DNA of 64,000 bases from positions 131,831,282 to 131,895,281 of the forward strand of contig CP136062.1 of the NCBI GenBank assembly GCA_032622095.1, in the 5' to 3' direction. Positions 34,041-47,400 of the stretch are shown here, one piece after another. Under the pieces are notes generated by a model. It made no database searches. It saw only the letters and a list, made by a program, of their open reading frames with translations, and was not told where the DNA came from. The translations under genes were made by a program, and so were the position numbers. How positions within the stretch are numbered: the stretch's first letter is position 1; the number at the start of each line of letters is the position of its first letter. Origin of the DNA: Siphonodentalium dalli (Eukaryota; Mollusca; Scaphopoda; Gadilida; Siphonodentaliidae).

Positions 34041-35080
34041 CTGCTTCTTCGCGAGTGGTTGTCATATTTGCCATCTTTCATCGACCCACCACTGATACCA
34101 ACTGGAACTTCGTTTGGCTAGTGATAAAAAGTTTGTGTTTTGTTCGGCAAACACTTTGTCTAAAATAAATTGACCACACAAGGAGATCAGTTGCTTCTTG
34201 TTCTCTACTACGTATTAAAGGGACGAGCGGCCTTCGTTGTTGGAATAACATAATCAAATTATGATAATTTCCTCAAGAATATATTAATAGTATAGCATAT
34301 TGATGATATCAATGCGATATTATTCACAAAACACGCTTTGTGTCCGAGAAAATACAGGTCGACTGTCGTTTAGTTCCTCGCAAAAAGCGCAGTGGATTGT
34401 TTATAAGTGGAGTCACGATATTGAGCCATTTCCTTATTTAGATTCGCGCACTTTATACGTCGGTTGTGAAACCCCTAATTTGGTGCGTCTTCAACTTACA
34501 ATACTACTCATAGAAATATTCGTTATTTGGTATGTATTACCATATATAGGTAAGGAGAAAATACTAGCTGGATTGCAAAATATTCATCTCTTTGCAACAA
34601 ATATATTATGTACACGTTTTCTGTCGGGTCCATGACTACCCGCCCCTGAGACTACCCGCCCATTTCACTCCGGGACAACCCGCCCGCTAAAAGTTATTGT
34701 AATTAGGAGGTGTGAGGGGATTATTTATGTTTTTCAAAGACACTGATCATTTCCCAACCATGAAGAAATGTGGATCAGCTTGATTTTTAACTGAATGGGT
34801 AGAATGAGTTGATTAAAATTAAATTTGGTGTTATTTGAATGATTGCGTCAATAATTTTATCTGCACATTCCACAGCGCAACTGAATATTTTCATTAGTTT
34901 AAACATATTTTATTAGCAAAAATAGCTAACTGGATTGGGGCACAAGTTATTGCTAACTTATTGACGCCCGTTTCCAACAAACAATTGACAATTAACAAAA
35001 AGGAATATTTTCATTAATTGGTTCAAAGTGTTTGTCTATAAACAATCAGTTCCGTTACATTTTTTATGTTTGTTTACATA
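34041..35080. other. No gene seen
   Basis: A 111-residue plus-strand open frame (34300-34635) is unrecognised and has no flanking support. ACTACCCGCCC occurs twice at 34635-34665 with a related ACAACCCGCCCGC. Otherwise AT-rich. Confidence 0.4.
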
Positions 35081-35610
35081 ACCAGGGGTACAAACGTGAC
35101 CAAAAAAAAAATGCAATATACGCGATATTTATGATTAGTATACGAACAATATCTGTCTATAAAATAATATTCTTTCTGTTTTTGATTGGTATACGAACAA
35201 TACTGTCTATAAATAATATTCTTTCTGTTTTTGCCGGTTTTAGTGGATGTGGACTATTTTAACACCTATACCCACAGCGAAAAACCCGCCCGTTTTAAAA
35301 CCAGTGAGTGTGGTGGTTAACACAGATGTGGACCCAAGCTGGAAAACAGGACAACCTATCAGCGCTCATGTGTGCTCTTGTAACACATATCGTGCTGTAG
35401 TCCACATACCAATTAAACGCAAGATAGACATCGCACCTTCTGCTTTTTGAATTCAACAAATTGAAAGTCCAGTACCAGTGGCATGTCGGGTCTTGCGGGA
35501 TACAGGCCAGTGTAGAATACAGAGAAACACACATCCATTAATTACTCCGGAACTCCTATTTTCAGTACCTGCCCCCCCCCCCCCCCCCCCCCCCCCCCAA
35601 TATAGTTTTA
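35081..35610. repeat. Short tandem duplication and poly-C run
   Basis: TATACGAACAATA-CTGTCTATAAA-TAATATTCTTTCTGTTTTT occurs twice (about 35139-35180 and 35190-35234). A ~27 bp C run lies at 35572-35598. The 18.8-19.0 kb area shares TTCTTTCTGTTTGTGGCGGTTTTTG-like sequence. Confidence 0.6.
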
Positions 35611-35869
35611 TTAATTTTCAGAGGTGGCTTAATTCTAAAACTGTCTAAATTCCGACTGTGATGACAAGACCAAAACATGTTGGGATGTGTGGATATTTTA
35701 CATCCCATGATGAAGATACAGGGATTGGCATATTTTACACTCTGAACGCCCATAACTTCAGAAGAAATGAATGGAAAGATCATGTTACATGTGGATATTG
35801 TTTTTCCCAAACTGCCTCATGAATTTACTGAAGATTTAATTCAAACATGAACGATGATAACAAGAGATC

Positions 35870-36300
35870 AAAAGTTGGATTGGATGCATTTTTAATTATA
35901 AGGGCCATAACTCTGGTATAATGAATGGACAAAACCGATAGTGGATAGACTTTTCTCCATGCTGGTTCATTAGCATACCCAAGGACATTCAAATCTTGCT
36001 AATGATGACTGAGACAGACAGTCTCAAAGTTGTTACGGACAGATGTATTGATGCACGGAACTCATTTCTATAGCTCCCACCAAACGAAGATGAGCCAAAC
36101 AGGTTTAAATTTAATTAAGTCTAATTTGAATGATCAGCCCAATCTGAATCCCAGTCAAAACAAGTACCATCCACACCACAGGGGTCATCCCAAGTATTTT
36201 GGGAATGAGTCCGATGCCACTACCATTGGGAATAAAAGTTCAGCTGACCACAGTGTCCCCGAAAACGTGGCAAGTCGATGCCGCTTTGTTAAAGAAATTA
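35870..36300. repeat. GGGCCATAACTC repeat remnant
   Basis: AAGGGCCATAACTCTGGTAT, ATGGACAAAACC and an ACGG-like stretch near 36035 relate it to the 1-640 family. The 153-codon plus-strand frame starting at 36030 runs out of this repeat and is not a recognised protein. Confidence 0.6.
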
Positions 36301-36302
36301 AA

Positions 36303-36680
36303 AAAAATGTTGAAGTTTCTAAGTCGAAAAGGGTTAATATACTCCGTAAAAAAAAAAATTCCGACATCTATATACATGTTGCACATCTCCAATATGTGGG
36401 TAACAATACTCTGAAGTTTCAAATATCTATGATGAAAACTGTAGGAGGAGTTGATTACACCATGAAGGTACCCTCATACAGAAAATTATAAAAAAATGTT
36501 GAAAATTTCTAAGTCGAAAAGGGTTAATAAATGTGTCAAAAAATAATTTTTCCATCATCTATATACATGTTGCACATCTTCAATATATGGGCAACAATAT
36601 TCTGACGTTTCAAATCTCTAGGATGAAAACTGTAGGAGTTGATTACACCATGAAGGTACCCTTAATAATCAGCAAATTTT
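36303..36680. repeat. ~190 bp tandem duplication
   Basis: Two copies (from about 36303 and about 36492) share AAATGTTGAA, TTTCTAAGTCGAAAAGGGTT, CATCTATATACATGTTGCAC, ATGAAAACTGTAGGAG and GATTACACCATGAAGGTACC. Confidence 0.85.
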
Positions 36681-39600
36681 ATGTTGGCAAGGACCATAAC
36701 TCCAATAAAAATTAAAGAGACATGTATTTCAGTATACAGCAAAACCTCTCCAAACCAAACTTCAGACTGACAGTTTTGTTCGGTTTATAGCAAATTGCAC
36801 CATCATGAAACATGAAGCCGCATGAGTGATCAAGACAAAAATTAACTTTGATAAACACAATTATAAAAATATTATTATGAAACTAACGATGGAAATATAT
36901 AGACGAAATATAGTTTTTAATTATGTTGCTGATCCCGAACAGTTTGCCATGTTTTATACTAAGCTCTTTCAATGACGGCTTCTCCATGACGAAGATTGTA
37001 GATCATTTTATAAACATTAATTTTGTTTTGGAATTCAATGTTTGTGCAAAGGCTGTGTCATGGTTTAATCATTAAGGATGAAGATGTTTTGGTCATAAAG
37101 TAGCCACTAGGGATCTATAATGAGAGCCAGTGTTTATGTTGGCAGCACTTGTAAAACATCTGCCCAAATATAGTTTATTAACTGATGTAAAAACAAACTA
37201 TGTAATCTAACTGTGATTTCAATTGTTCACTGCAGGTGTGAAATAAACATAGCGATATCTAATCAGACAACTCTTGTTATTGTCGGGCTTACGAGCTAAC
37301 GGCATCATCTGAACAAAAGACAAATGATCAGGCCAGTATGTTAGACAATTGTACGAAAAACAAAAATCTGACCTGCATACGCTGTTGGTTTTTTCCGGAG
37401 GTCAAAATACATGTGATCGATCGCTTGCGGTCTCAAAATCCTGTTCAGAATGGAGATATGTCAGATCACAGAGGTGATTTTTAGTCAGAATGCACTTCTG
37501 GACCAGACAGTTGATGAGGAGTGGAGGAGAGGGATTCTCTTTATGGCAGGTCCAATTTGGAGAGGTTTAATGTACTCCCAGATTCCAGGTTGGGTGTATA
37601 ACAAAGCGCTTATTTTTCACAGAAATGTTTATTCCGAATCAAGTATGACAAAGTACAGATTAGATTGAGACAGGCAAATTTTCAATAAATCTGAACATGT
37701 ATTTATGTATTTTTTAAGCACAATCAACATTCTTTCCTTCCATTTCTGCCAATTCAAATGTAGCCCTCGGCCATTCCAACATGAAGGTTTTTTGTTATTT
37801 ATTTATTATCTATTTTCAGTTTAATAGATGAGGGGCAGAATCAATCTCTATTACTGAAAAATTTACACACAAACACAACGATATACAGAAGATTTATAAT
37901 AAATGGCTGGTATCCTGGATTTTAATTATATAATTATTATTAGAAATAACAATTTATGTGAGATAAACAGTTTTTTTTTGTCTTGTGAATTTACTTTGAG
38001 GTGAAATATGTATGTTTCTAATATAAAAAGTGTTTTATTAGCCACAATATTGTCTACAAAGTGGTAGATATTACTGAGTTCATGATTTAGCACAGTTCCC
38101 ATGTTAAATGAAAAATTATCCTCTCCGAGTAACAGATTACCAACAAAAACAATGAGATGTGCTCCCACCGATTTCTGAACAGTTATACAGACTATGCAAA
38201 CAACAACACACTAAGAGCATGTACCAGCTTTGACAACTTATCAATAAGTTTATTTTGGTCTCAGCTCACACATTTTAATGTACCTTAAACGTATATGACT
38301 TGTTCAAATCATAAAATCATGTATACATGATTAGGTAAGAAGTATATACCTACATGTACATGGAGAATTCCGAACAAACTCGTCGATATGGTGTTGAGAA
38401 TGCGTGTTTTATTTCATATTTTTTCCCGGTAAATTTGAATTTGTTTTGTTTGTGCCAGTTCATATATTTTACTTTGATGGCGGCTAAAATTATAAAGCGA
38501 TTATTAATATTAGGTATATGTTGGAGTGAAAGTTCCATGTGGCTTAAAGTTCAGCAATCAAAATTGTTGACACTGCGATGAACATGAGTTAACAGTGAAT
38601 AGCAACTTTTCAGCCACTTTAACAACTTGAGTAAAAATATCTTCACCATAGGCATATTATAAAGTTCCCTATCCATTATAATGCATTACTACATATAATA
38701 GAATATATTCAATTTTATATGAACCATGAGAAAGGGATGATGTGCATTTAAAGGCCAGTAAAACTTAAGAGCATCATATTAGATGGACTACATCAATCTT
38801 CCACATATCATGAAATAACTAACTGTTGAAAAAAAGAAGAGTTGTTTATTAACAGCATACCGATGTATAATGTAAAAGTGTAAGGGAAGATCAATATAAT
38901 TCTGTAAACTATTGAGCTGTGTTAGTCACCTTGTAGATTTTGTGTTTCTGTCCATGAACCACTATTTTACTAGGTTAGGTTTCTTAGGCAGCAAAAAATT
39001 ACCAAAAAGCACCAACAAAATAAAAATCTATCATAGATAAGACTCATATTGAAAAAAATAATTTTGCACGATCTCATCCTAAGTATTCAGTTACTGAATT
39101 ATATAATTATGCTGCCTAGATCCGTACTGATGAAAAAAATTGGGACATTTAGGTAAATTTACCTGTTCATATTTTACGGGTAGTTTATTTTTTAACACTT
39201 GAACAGTCTTGAAGGTACATATATGTTACTTCTTAGGTTTTTTCACTTACTGATGGAAAAAAAACTAAATAAAAAAGTACTGAAGAGAGCGAAGAAATAG
39301 CTTGTTAAATTGTGGCGGTGAATCTACATTTTTAATATATCGCCACAATATACTTAAATATCAAGTATAAAGAGTATTGGATGTGAAAACTGCAATGTCT
39401 GCCACAAATCATTGGGATCAGCATCTGTATAGATTTACTTATTTTTGGTATTTAACAGAATGAATATGAATCAAGTCACATACTGACAACATGATAACTA
39501 AAATGAAACAAGATTGACCATTAACAATTCATGTCAGAATAAAAGACATCTTTATTTACATAAGATATGTCACTAATATTAGACACAATGAGAAATGCAT

Positions 39601-40345
39601 AAGATGATGAGTTATGTACATGTCTTATGCAATGTCCTTATAGTTATGCCAATAGTGTTGAAACGATCTGTCAATTAGTTGACGTTGACGAATTGTTCAC
39701 CAAAAGTCGACTCCAGAATCCCAAGTCGCTTAGTTGCATTAAATTGAGCAAGCAGTGCACGCACTATCTTTTAACAGAACAATGGTACAATACCATATAC
39801 CAACGAAGGCAACGACAGTATTAAAATTAAAACAAAAGCCGCGCTATTTAGTAGAAAACTTACAAAAAGACTAGTTATGAAATCGACAATGTTGACCGAT
39901 TAAAAAAAAAGATAACGGTATTCGCGGCCGCGTCAAATCATGTGCACATAATGTGGCGCAGTGTGGAATTAATTCAGTATGAGACTATGAGTATGAACTA
40001 ATGTGTTTGGATATGGTATGATGAATGTATCATAATACTACACTAAACAAGAAACCTGTACACAATCAAGCGCAAGACAAGACATCCGGTATTAATTAGC
40101 TGGATACGAACTTAGTACGAGAGCACCACTTCCGAGTCTCGATGTAACGCCCGCGAAAAATGGGAACTTGTTAACAGCAGTTATCTCGCAGTGATTTACT
40201 TCAATTTTAAAATGTGACCTATTTAAAGGTAGATACTTACATTGTTGAAAATGTTGGGTAGATCAAAAGACATTATCACTGAGCAAATTTCTCATTTATT
40301 TAGTACTCAATAGCCACATAGTAAAATGGAAGTTTTACATGGGAA
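36681..40345. other. AT-rich flank downstream of NCOA5; no gene seen
   Basis: Both strands read without a recognised domain. A 72-codon plus-strand frame at 37450-37668 has ordinary composition but no family I know. No repeat ends found. 40295-41049 may include the NCOA5 3' UTR. Confidence 0.45.
40295..40300 (-). promoter_or_regulatory. Candidate poly(A) signal for NCOA5
   Basis: TTTATT on the plus strand, so AATAAA on the transcript, about 750 nt past the stop. It is the first canonical hexamer I found downstream, but the flank is so AT-rich that chance is likely. Confidence 0.25.
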
Positions 40346-40429
40346 TAGGGGCTGTCGAACAGTCGACATTGAATCAATTTTTGATAGTCGATTAGTCGAC
40401 TACGAAATAGCCTAGTCGTTTCAACACTA
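40346..40429. mobile_element. Short hAT-like relic
   Basis: 84 bp starting TAGGGGCTGTCGAACAGTCG and ending AACGA...GTTTCAACACTA-like, with four GTCGA/AGTCGACT motifs as in hAT subterminal regions. No 8 bp duplication, so a decayed copy. Confidence 0.4.
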
Positions 40430-41049
40430 GATGCCAGAGCCTATCTTCAAATACATTTAATGATTTATACTTCAATTAAACTACATAATGTCATTGTAAA
40501 ACATTGGTAAACAAAGTACATGCGTGCCAAATCACCAATTCAGTCAAAACTCTGCATATTTAGTGGAAAATAGACTGAGTTCTCATATAACTATGTAGGA
40601 AAAATGTGGTGAGGGAAAATGTATATATCTTATGGACATTGGTATAGCAATAAAGACATACAGTTCTGTCTGCAATCTACATAATTTTGTAAAACAATTA
40701 AAAACCTCATTTACATTTCCAAATAATAAAAATTAAGTTTAAACAATTCAGAAATTGTTTGTTATTTTATAATTAATTTTTTTCTTCAAATGAGACTCTA
40801 TTCATGTGATGAGGGAGATGGCTGATAACATATTTCAATTGTTTTGGCCATTTGATAGTAAATAAATCCAACAATATGTAGGAGTAATTTGAAAATTAAA
40901 ATTAACAGAAATTACAATTCGATCAAAATGCAATTAATTTCAGAAATTACAAATGGACCTCAGTTAAAGACAATTAATATTCTTATGTCAGATGCCGAAA
41001 AGAGCAGAGTATGACTGAGATGAATACACTGTTTAGTTGTTTGACTATT

Positions 41050-41450
41050 TTAAAATCCAGGTCTAGGATGACCTGCGCGAGGTGGAAAACCGCCACGTAT
41101 TTGTGCCGCTGCAGCCGCAGCACCCTTGCTTGCTTGTACCATACCATGTGAAGGAGGGGACGTCTTGATATTGCGCAACAGATTTGGTCCACTTTGGATC
41201 AGGTTGTCTAGGGCTTTCTGCACTGTGGGGTTATCAAAGTTGATGAGTGATCCAACTGCTTCTCCTTGCTTCTTTGTGTAACCATGGGAACCATTGAGAG
41301 ACCCGCTCACACCAGAAAATGAAGGACTAACTCCTGCTGTTGGCATTGTAGCCTGGGCTCCTGAAGAACTACCAAATATACTGAGGATCTTGGCCTGCAG
41401 GTCTTGTTGTTGTTTTTGTTCTGATTTTTCAACTAACTTGCTGGCATCAT
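41050..41450 (-). CDS. NCOA5: NCOA5 terminal exon, C-terminal tail and stop
   Basis: 401 nt, acceptor TTTTACTGTAG; the first two bases complete an Asp codon left by the previous exon. It encodes a Gln-rich helix (SEQKQQQDLQAKILSIFGSS), a low-complexity SGSLNGSHGYTKK stretch, then INFDNPTVQKALDNLIQSGP, an alanine run and a Gly/Pro/Arg tail ending RPGF. LQAKILS-F and INFDNP-VQKALD-LIQSGP are conserved in NCOA5. The stop is TAA at 41050-41052. Confidence 0.94.
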
Positions 41451-44400
41451 CTACAGTAAAACAAATATTACAAATGAAATATTAACCCTCTCTAAGCGTC
41501 TCTAATTTGAATTTAATTACAACTAGATGTGAGACTGACCCAGTGGGACTAAGGATACCACCTGCAGTGCATTGGGCTACATTAAGGGCAGCCATGTACT
41601 AAGCATATATGTTTAAAAAAACGAGAGGCCGATCATGATCGGCAGATGTTTAACCCATACCTTGGCAATAGCAATTAGCTATAACTGATAATTGGTCAAA
41701 GATATGATCACAGTAATACATATAACAGTACTTAAACTTAAAATCAAAAGCTCATATAATTTGTCTTAAGAAGGGGTTAAAGTATTTGGGGTGAGGGGGA
41801 GTCGTTTTAAATATCATAACTCTGTCCCTATTCACACAAGGACCTCTCACTGTGAGATCCAATGGTTTAGCCATTAATCAATTTGACAGATAGGATAAAC
41901 AATTATCCAGCCAGCAGGTTGTTTATCTTTACCTTCATACAACCACCCCCTAGTGCTCTGTAACATATGTCATCACTCAATTAATAACAGATTTTGCTTG
42001 GAATGATGACATCTATTAAAGGTACACTCATATAGTCTGGATATTGGATGTTCACATGGCAATTTATTAATACCATTATATTACATGCAACTATTACAAT
42101 AAAATCTTCATATTTTCAAAACAGGACATCACACCTGATTAATGATATACAACTAAAACAAATTAGTGTCAATGACAATTTTTTTTTAATTAAATAATTT
42201 GTTTATTATTATAAAAAAAATTAATATTTTTTGCGTGTTAAATTGAGCGAGGAAATTCAATCTAAAATAAAAAAAAGAAAAAAAAGGGGTCATAAACTCC
42301 TTTAAAATAAATCGGATCAAACCCATATTCGAATTTGATCTGTATTTTGGGCTGACAATCTCACATACCAAATTTGTTGTCAATCAGATAAAAAATTTGT
42401 GAGTTATGGCAGCATGCGTGAATTATAAGTAAAAAAAGGGGCCATAACTCTGGGGAAAAAACTCGGATCAGACCCATATTCAAACTCGAACTGTATTTTG
42501 GGCTGAGAAACCTATATACAAAATTTGGTTCCAATCAAATAGAAAATGTTAATTATCACATTATGCCTAAATTGTCTATGGACGGACTGTATGTGTACCA
42601 TACTATGGTATAGGTACACATAATAAGTTTTATCTCATGCAGAGTACAAGAAAAATATATCAAACCTGGTGTGCCCCTTTAATATTTCTATTCACATTTG
42701 TAATCAATTGAAATCAATGTCAAAAAAGCTTTCCATTAATATATAAATAAAACAAACTAGACCTACAGTTCTAAAAGTGTTATGAACAATTATTTTGTTC
42801 TCATAGACTGATACAGAGCTCGCAAGTTTAAAAAAATTTGAAAACCAAAGTTGTCTTCCCGTGCAACCAACAAAATTCCAACAAATCTACTAGACACAAT
42901 CACATTATTAACCTCCAATAGTAATGCTATTAAACAATAAAACCAGATTATGTCTTTAACTTAAAGATGAAATTTAAATAACCATGCATATCAAATATAA
43001 TAGCATAAACATTCCATCTATGATATCTCATCATATGGCCAAAGCATCTGGTAGCAGTTAATTAAACTCAATGCAAGAGAGCCTGTGTAACTGGATACTA
43101 TCGCTGTTGCTCTATGTGATAAGACAACTTCATGGCTTTTTAAACCTGATTTATGAGATTCTACCTGGAAAATGCAAACTGTATCTTTGATATATTTTAG
43201 AGATGAATAAAATAATCAAAGGGCCATAACTCCATTAAAAAATATGGGATCAAACCCATATTCGAACTCGATCTGTATTTAGAGTTGGGAAACTCACATA
43301 CAAAATTTGGTTCCTATCAGTTGAAAAATGGTTGATTTATAGAAACATGCATGAATTCTATGTCAAAGGGCCATAACTCCATTAAAAAAGATCGGATCAA
43401 ACCCATATTCGAACTCGATATGTATTTTGGGCTGAGAAACTCGCATACCAGATTTGGTGCCGGTCGGATAAATATTTTTTGAGTTATGGCAGCATGCATG
43501 AATTCTAAGTAGAAAAAGGGCCATAACTCCATAAAAAAAAAACTCGGATCAAACCCATATTCGATCTCGATCTGTATTTGGTGCTGAGAAATTCATATAA
43601 AAAATTTGGTTCCGATCAGATAGAAAATATTTCAGTTATCGCACCATGCGTAAAGTGTCTACAGACAGACAGATGGACGGACGGACTAACGACGAGTGGT
43701 CAATCCAGACAACGACACTATGTTTACCATACTATGGTATGGGTAAACATAAAAACTCAAGGAATACAAGCTTGGAGAAAATTAAGTATGTTGTGAAAAA
43801 TTTCTAAATCAAAAAACAATTTATACTAAAAATTACACTGTAGCTCAACTTGGAGACGGGATAAAGTCAAAGCGACAATGAATGCAGAAAGTATTAATGT
43901 TCAAGTAATATGAGAAGTCAACTTGAAGAGCCATATGAAGTTTGGGTTCAATTGGATGAAAAATGTTGGCTGTTGGGCATGCCAAAGTATTTCGTGATGC
44001 AAAGAATAAAATCCAAGACACAGGTCCCCAGAATTATTTTTTTTAACCCAACCCCAAAAATACTTAATCCTATAGAAAGGTATCCAACTGGGCCGGGCCT
44101 AATTTGAAATACCTACTCGTTTGACTTGATGTCCGCTGAACTGGGTCAAAGAGTCGAATTTTGACACCGACTTGCACTTCAAAACACTAAACGGTAAGTA
44201 GAATATTTAAATAAAATATATAATAAATAAAAATTTATATTTAGAGAGTATACACATTTCTTCTTCATTATGTATTTGATTTATATTTGGCCAATGACAA
44301 GTTAGTGTTACATTATTTCATCTTAGTTACAATACTTGACAAATTGTCTGGTTTTGGAAAAATAAAATTTGCTTCCAGGTTTATGAAACTTATGTTTTCA

Positions 44401-47400
44401 ATAAATACCAGAGATACAGGCGTGATTGGTTTGGGTGGGACTGTAGGTTCGGCAGCGATACATCTTTTTGACTGATATGAAGGCCAGAAATATTGTCATC
44501 TATATGCTACTCTTGACATTTTATATTATATTATGTATTATTAAAATATTGCAACATAATATATAGCCTACTTATAACATGATGTTTCCGGCTCCTATGC
44601 TCTGACATCATTGTCATTCTGTATTGTTTAGTGAAATATCCCATCCAGACCCCACCTTTATATATGATCAAGCACATGTTCATTCCCACTGAGTCAAAGG
44701 CCATGAAATACATTGAACATACATATGTACAATGAGAAAACAATTGTCAATAGTGCCCATGTAAAAGTACATGTCAATTATATTATTGCACATTACTTTC
44801 TTCTGTAGTGATGAGCCGATAATCGGGAACGACAATCGGAATCGGCCGATTGTGGCCCATCGGATGACAATCGGTACTCGGGTTTGAACATCGGGATTTC
44901 CGATTGTCTAAATAATAAATAGGTGCTTGTTTTTCTTCAATGAACTGGTTTAAATATGATGATGTTTTGTTGAATAAATGACCTGTAAACATGGGGAAAG
45001 TGATCCCAAACACAAACTTGATATAAAGACATGTCCTCTTCAATACCCCGGCCGTACCTGGGTCTATGTTTGAACAATATATAGTGGGGATCACCAGGAA
45101 GCACGTGACACTTTGTGTTAGAGTGACGCTGCAAGCATGACGCCGTGATTGCGCATAATCGTTAATTATTGGCATACCGGAACAGTCGTTTCAGTCGATT
45201 GATTTCATTAGCATTATGATGTACACAACGTACATATCATGGGACTCATGTACGACCATAGGTAACTTTATTGTTCGTCAACATGTAGACATTTTGATTT
45301 ATGTCAGACTATCAAAAATCAAGATGTATACATACGGAGTACAACAGAGTTATCTATATAGTACATACAGCGTAACAGGTATAAATTATACTATAGAAAC
45401 CGAAAGTGCATGTCACGTGACTTTAAATAGTCAAAGACAATGTCATTCCATCCAGTCAGCCTCGTGTGACGTCACGTATAGGTCACCACCAATGATTATT
45501 ATGATGACCACGCTGAAATCGAATCGTGTCTGTGAAATTGACATGAACATGGTGTAACTTGCAACTAGTTCAGTCGGCTCATTTCCTTTGATGTGATGTC
45601 TTTGAATTGGGATCAAAGAAAAATGCCGTTCGATGAATTGTTATCAAAAACGAACCGTGGACATGTCGTCATGTCATCAAACTTTCAAACAATTTGTTAT
45701 GGAATAGCCTAAAATACATGGGTAAGTTGCCTGTATTCGATCACAAGTCTGCCCATGCCCACCTACATGTATATACTTACCCAAACATATACTTATGTAT
45801 ACTGTGTACTGGCATATTATTTCGTTTGTTGCTTGCTTCTATAATTCTAAGTATTATATAACACATATATAACATATATTCTGCTATAATTATTGAAATA
45901 ATCGGAATCGGCACCTGAATCGGCCGATTGTGATCTCAAATAATCGGCAATCGGCGCAAGGCTCTATTTGACAAACGGCTCATCACTATTCTTCTGACAT
46001 GAATTGCATGTATTACAAGGATTAAAATCCATTGGAATTGATTCTGATATTATGAGGGCTGCTACGGTCCGGGGTCTGTAAACTGTAAATGTTCAAAACA
46101 TTTCTCCAATGTAAGTGTCAATGACACTGTAGCTCAACTTGAATAGGGGATAATTTAATTTGTTACATTCAATAAAGCAGAAAGTTAAATGTCTAAATAA
46201 TACTAGCTGTGAACATGAAGAGATATATATAAATTAAAATCAAAGATGGCCTCAGGCGGCCATGTTTTTCAACAAAATTCGGAAAAAGTTTATGGCTCCA
46301 ATCTAGTGGTCACCCGAAAGTTACATTTAAAGTATGGTAATGATCAGATGAGGGATGTGGTTTGTAGGGTGTGTCAATGTTTTAGTCATGCAAAGAGTAA
46401 AATCCAAGATGGCTGCCGGTGGCCATATCTATCATCAAAATTCATTCAAATTCGATAGCGCCGATCTAGAGGTGATCCTAAACATGTCTGTAAATTTTCA
46501 AAAGAATTCTTCAATAAATGCAGGCTGCAGGGAGTGCTAATGGATTCAAATTTGAAATCCAAGGTGGCTGCAGTCCATGTTTTTTAAACATATTTCAGAA
46601 AAAATTGTCTCTCCTCCCAGTTAGATGTCACCCTGAAGATCCTTACGAAGTTTGGTGATGATCGGATGAGAGAGGTGGCCTGTAGGTTGTGCTGAAAGAT
46701 TTAGTCATACAAAGAGTAAAATCAAAGATGGCCTCTGGCTCTGGTGGCCATGTTTTTCAACGAAATTTGGAAAAAATTGATAGCTCCCGTCAAGAGATCA
46801 CCTCGAAGATCATATCTATCTCTATCTAGTGTCCAGCTAAAAATAACTCAAACCAATAATAAACATGTTCTGTGTGATGAGATTTGCTCTTCAAATTCAC
46901 AGTGGCAAACAGGTATTAATTACATTATCAGTTACTTTAATTATAAAAGGCCATAACTCTGTTGAAATACATCGGATCAAATCCATATTCGAACTTGATC
47001 TGACCTACATATAAATTATGAACACAATCGGACAAAAAATTCTTCAGTTATGGCATTGGATAGAACATGACCATGTATGGATGGAAAGTGTTAATCATTT
47101 CTAAACAGATCAACCGATCGATACCAAAAACGATACAGGTGAGGGGTGTGTCATCATAAACATAAAATTTGAACAGGATCCGATAAAAAATACTTGTGTA
47201 ATCGTGTCGGATAGCAAGTGTCTATGGACAGATGGATGAACGACAGATGGTTGATCTATCGTGAATAGCTTGCGACCAATAGTTTGATTAGGTCAGGTAC
47301 AATCACATCTTGTTGATTTCATCCATGTGTGTTTCCCCAAATACCCCACACAAGTTACAACCAACGTACAATCACATCTTGTTGATTTCATCCATGTATC

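Noticed and set aside
34300-34635. 111-codon plus-strand frame
   Set aside because: No recognised motif, no splice or promoter support, AT-rich composition typical of chance frames here.
36030-36491. 153-codon plus-strand frame, one of the longest in the window
   Set aside because: Starts in a GGGCCATAACTC-type repeat and runs through a tandem duplication; no domain recognised.
44783-45175. 130-codon minus-strand frame in the hAT at 44.8 kb, with a VWDHF-like string in an overlapping frame
   Set aside because: It crosses the transposon terminus, and the BED-finger cysteines and histidines are absent.
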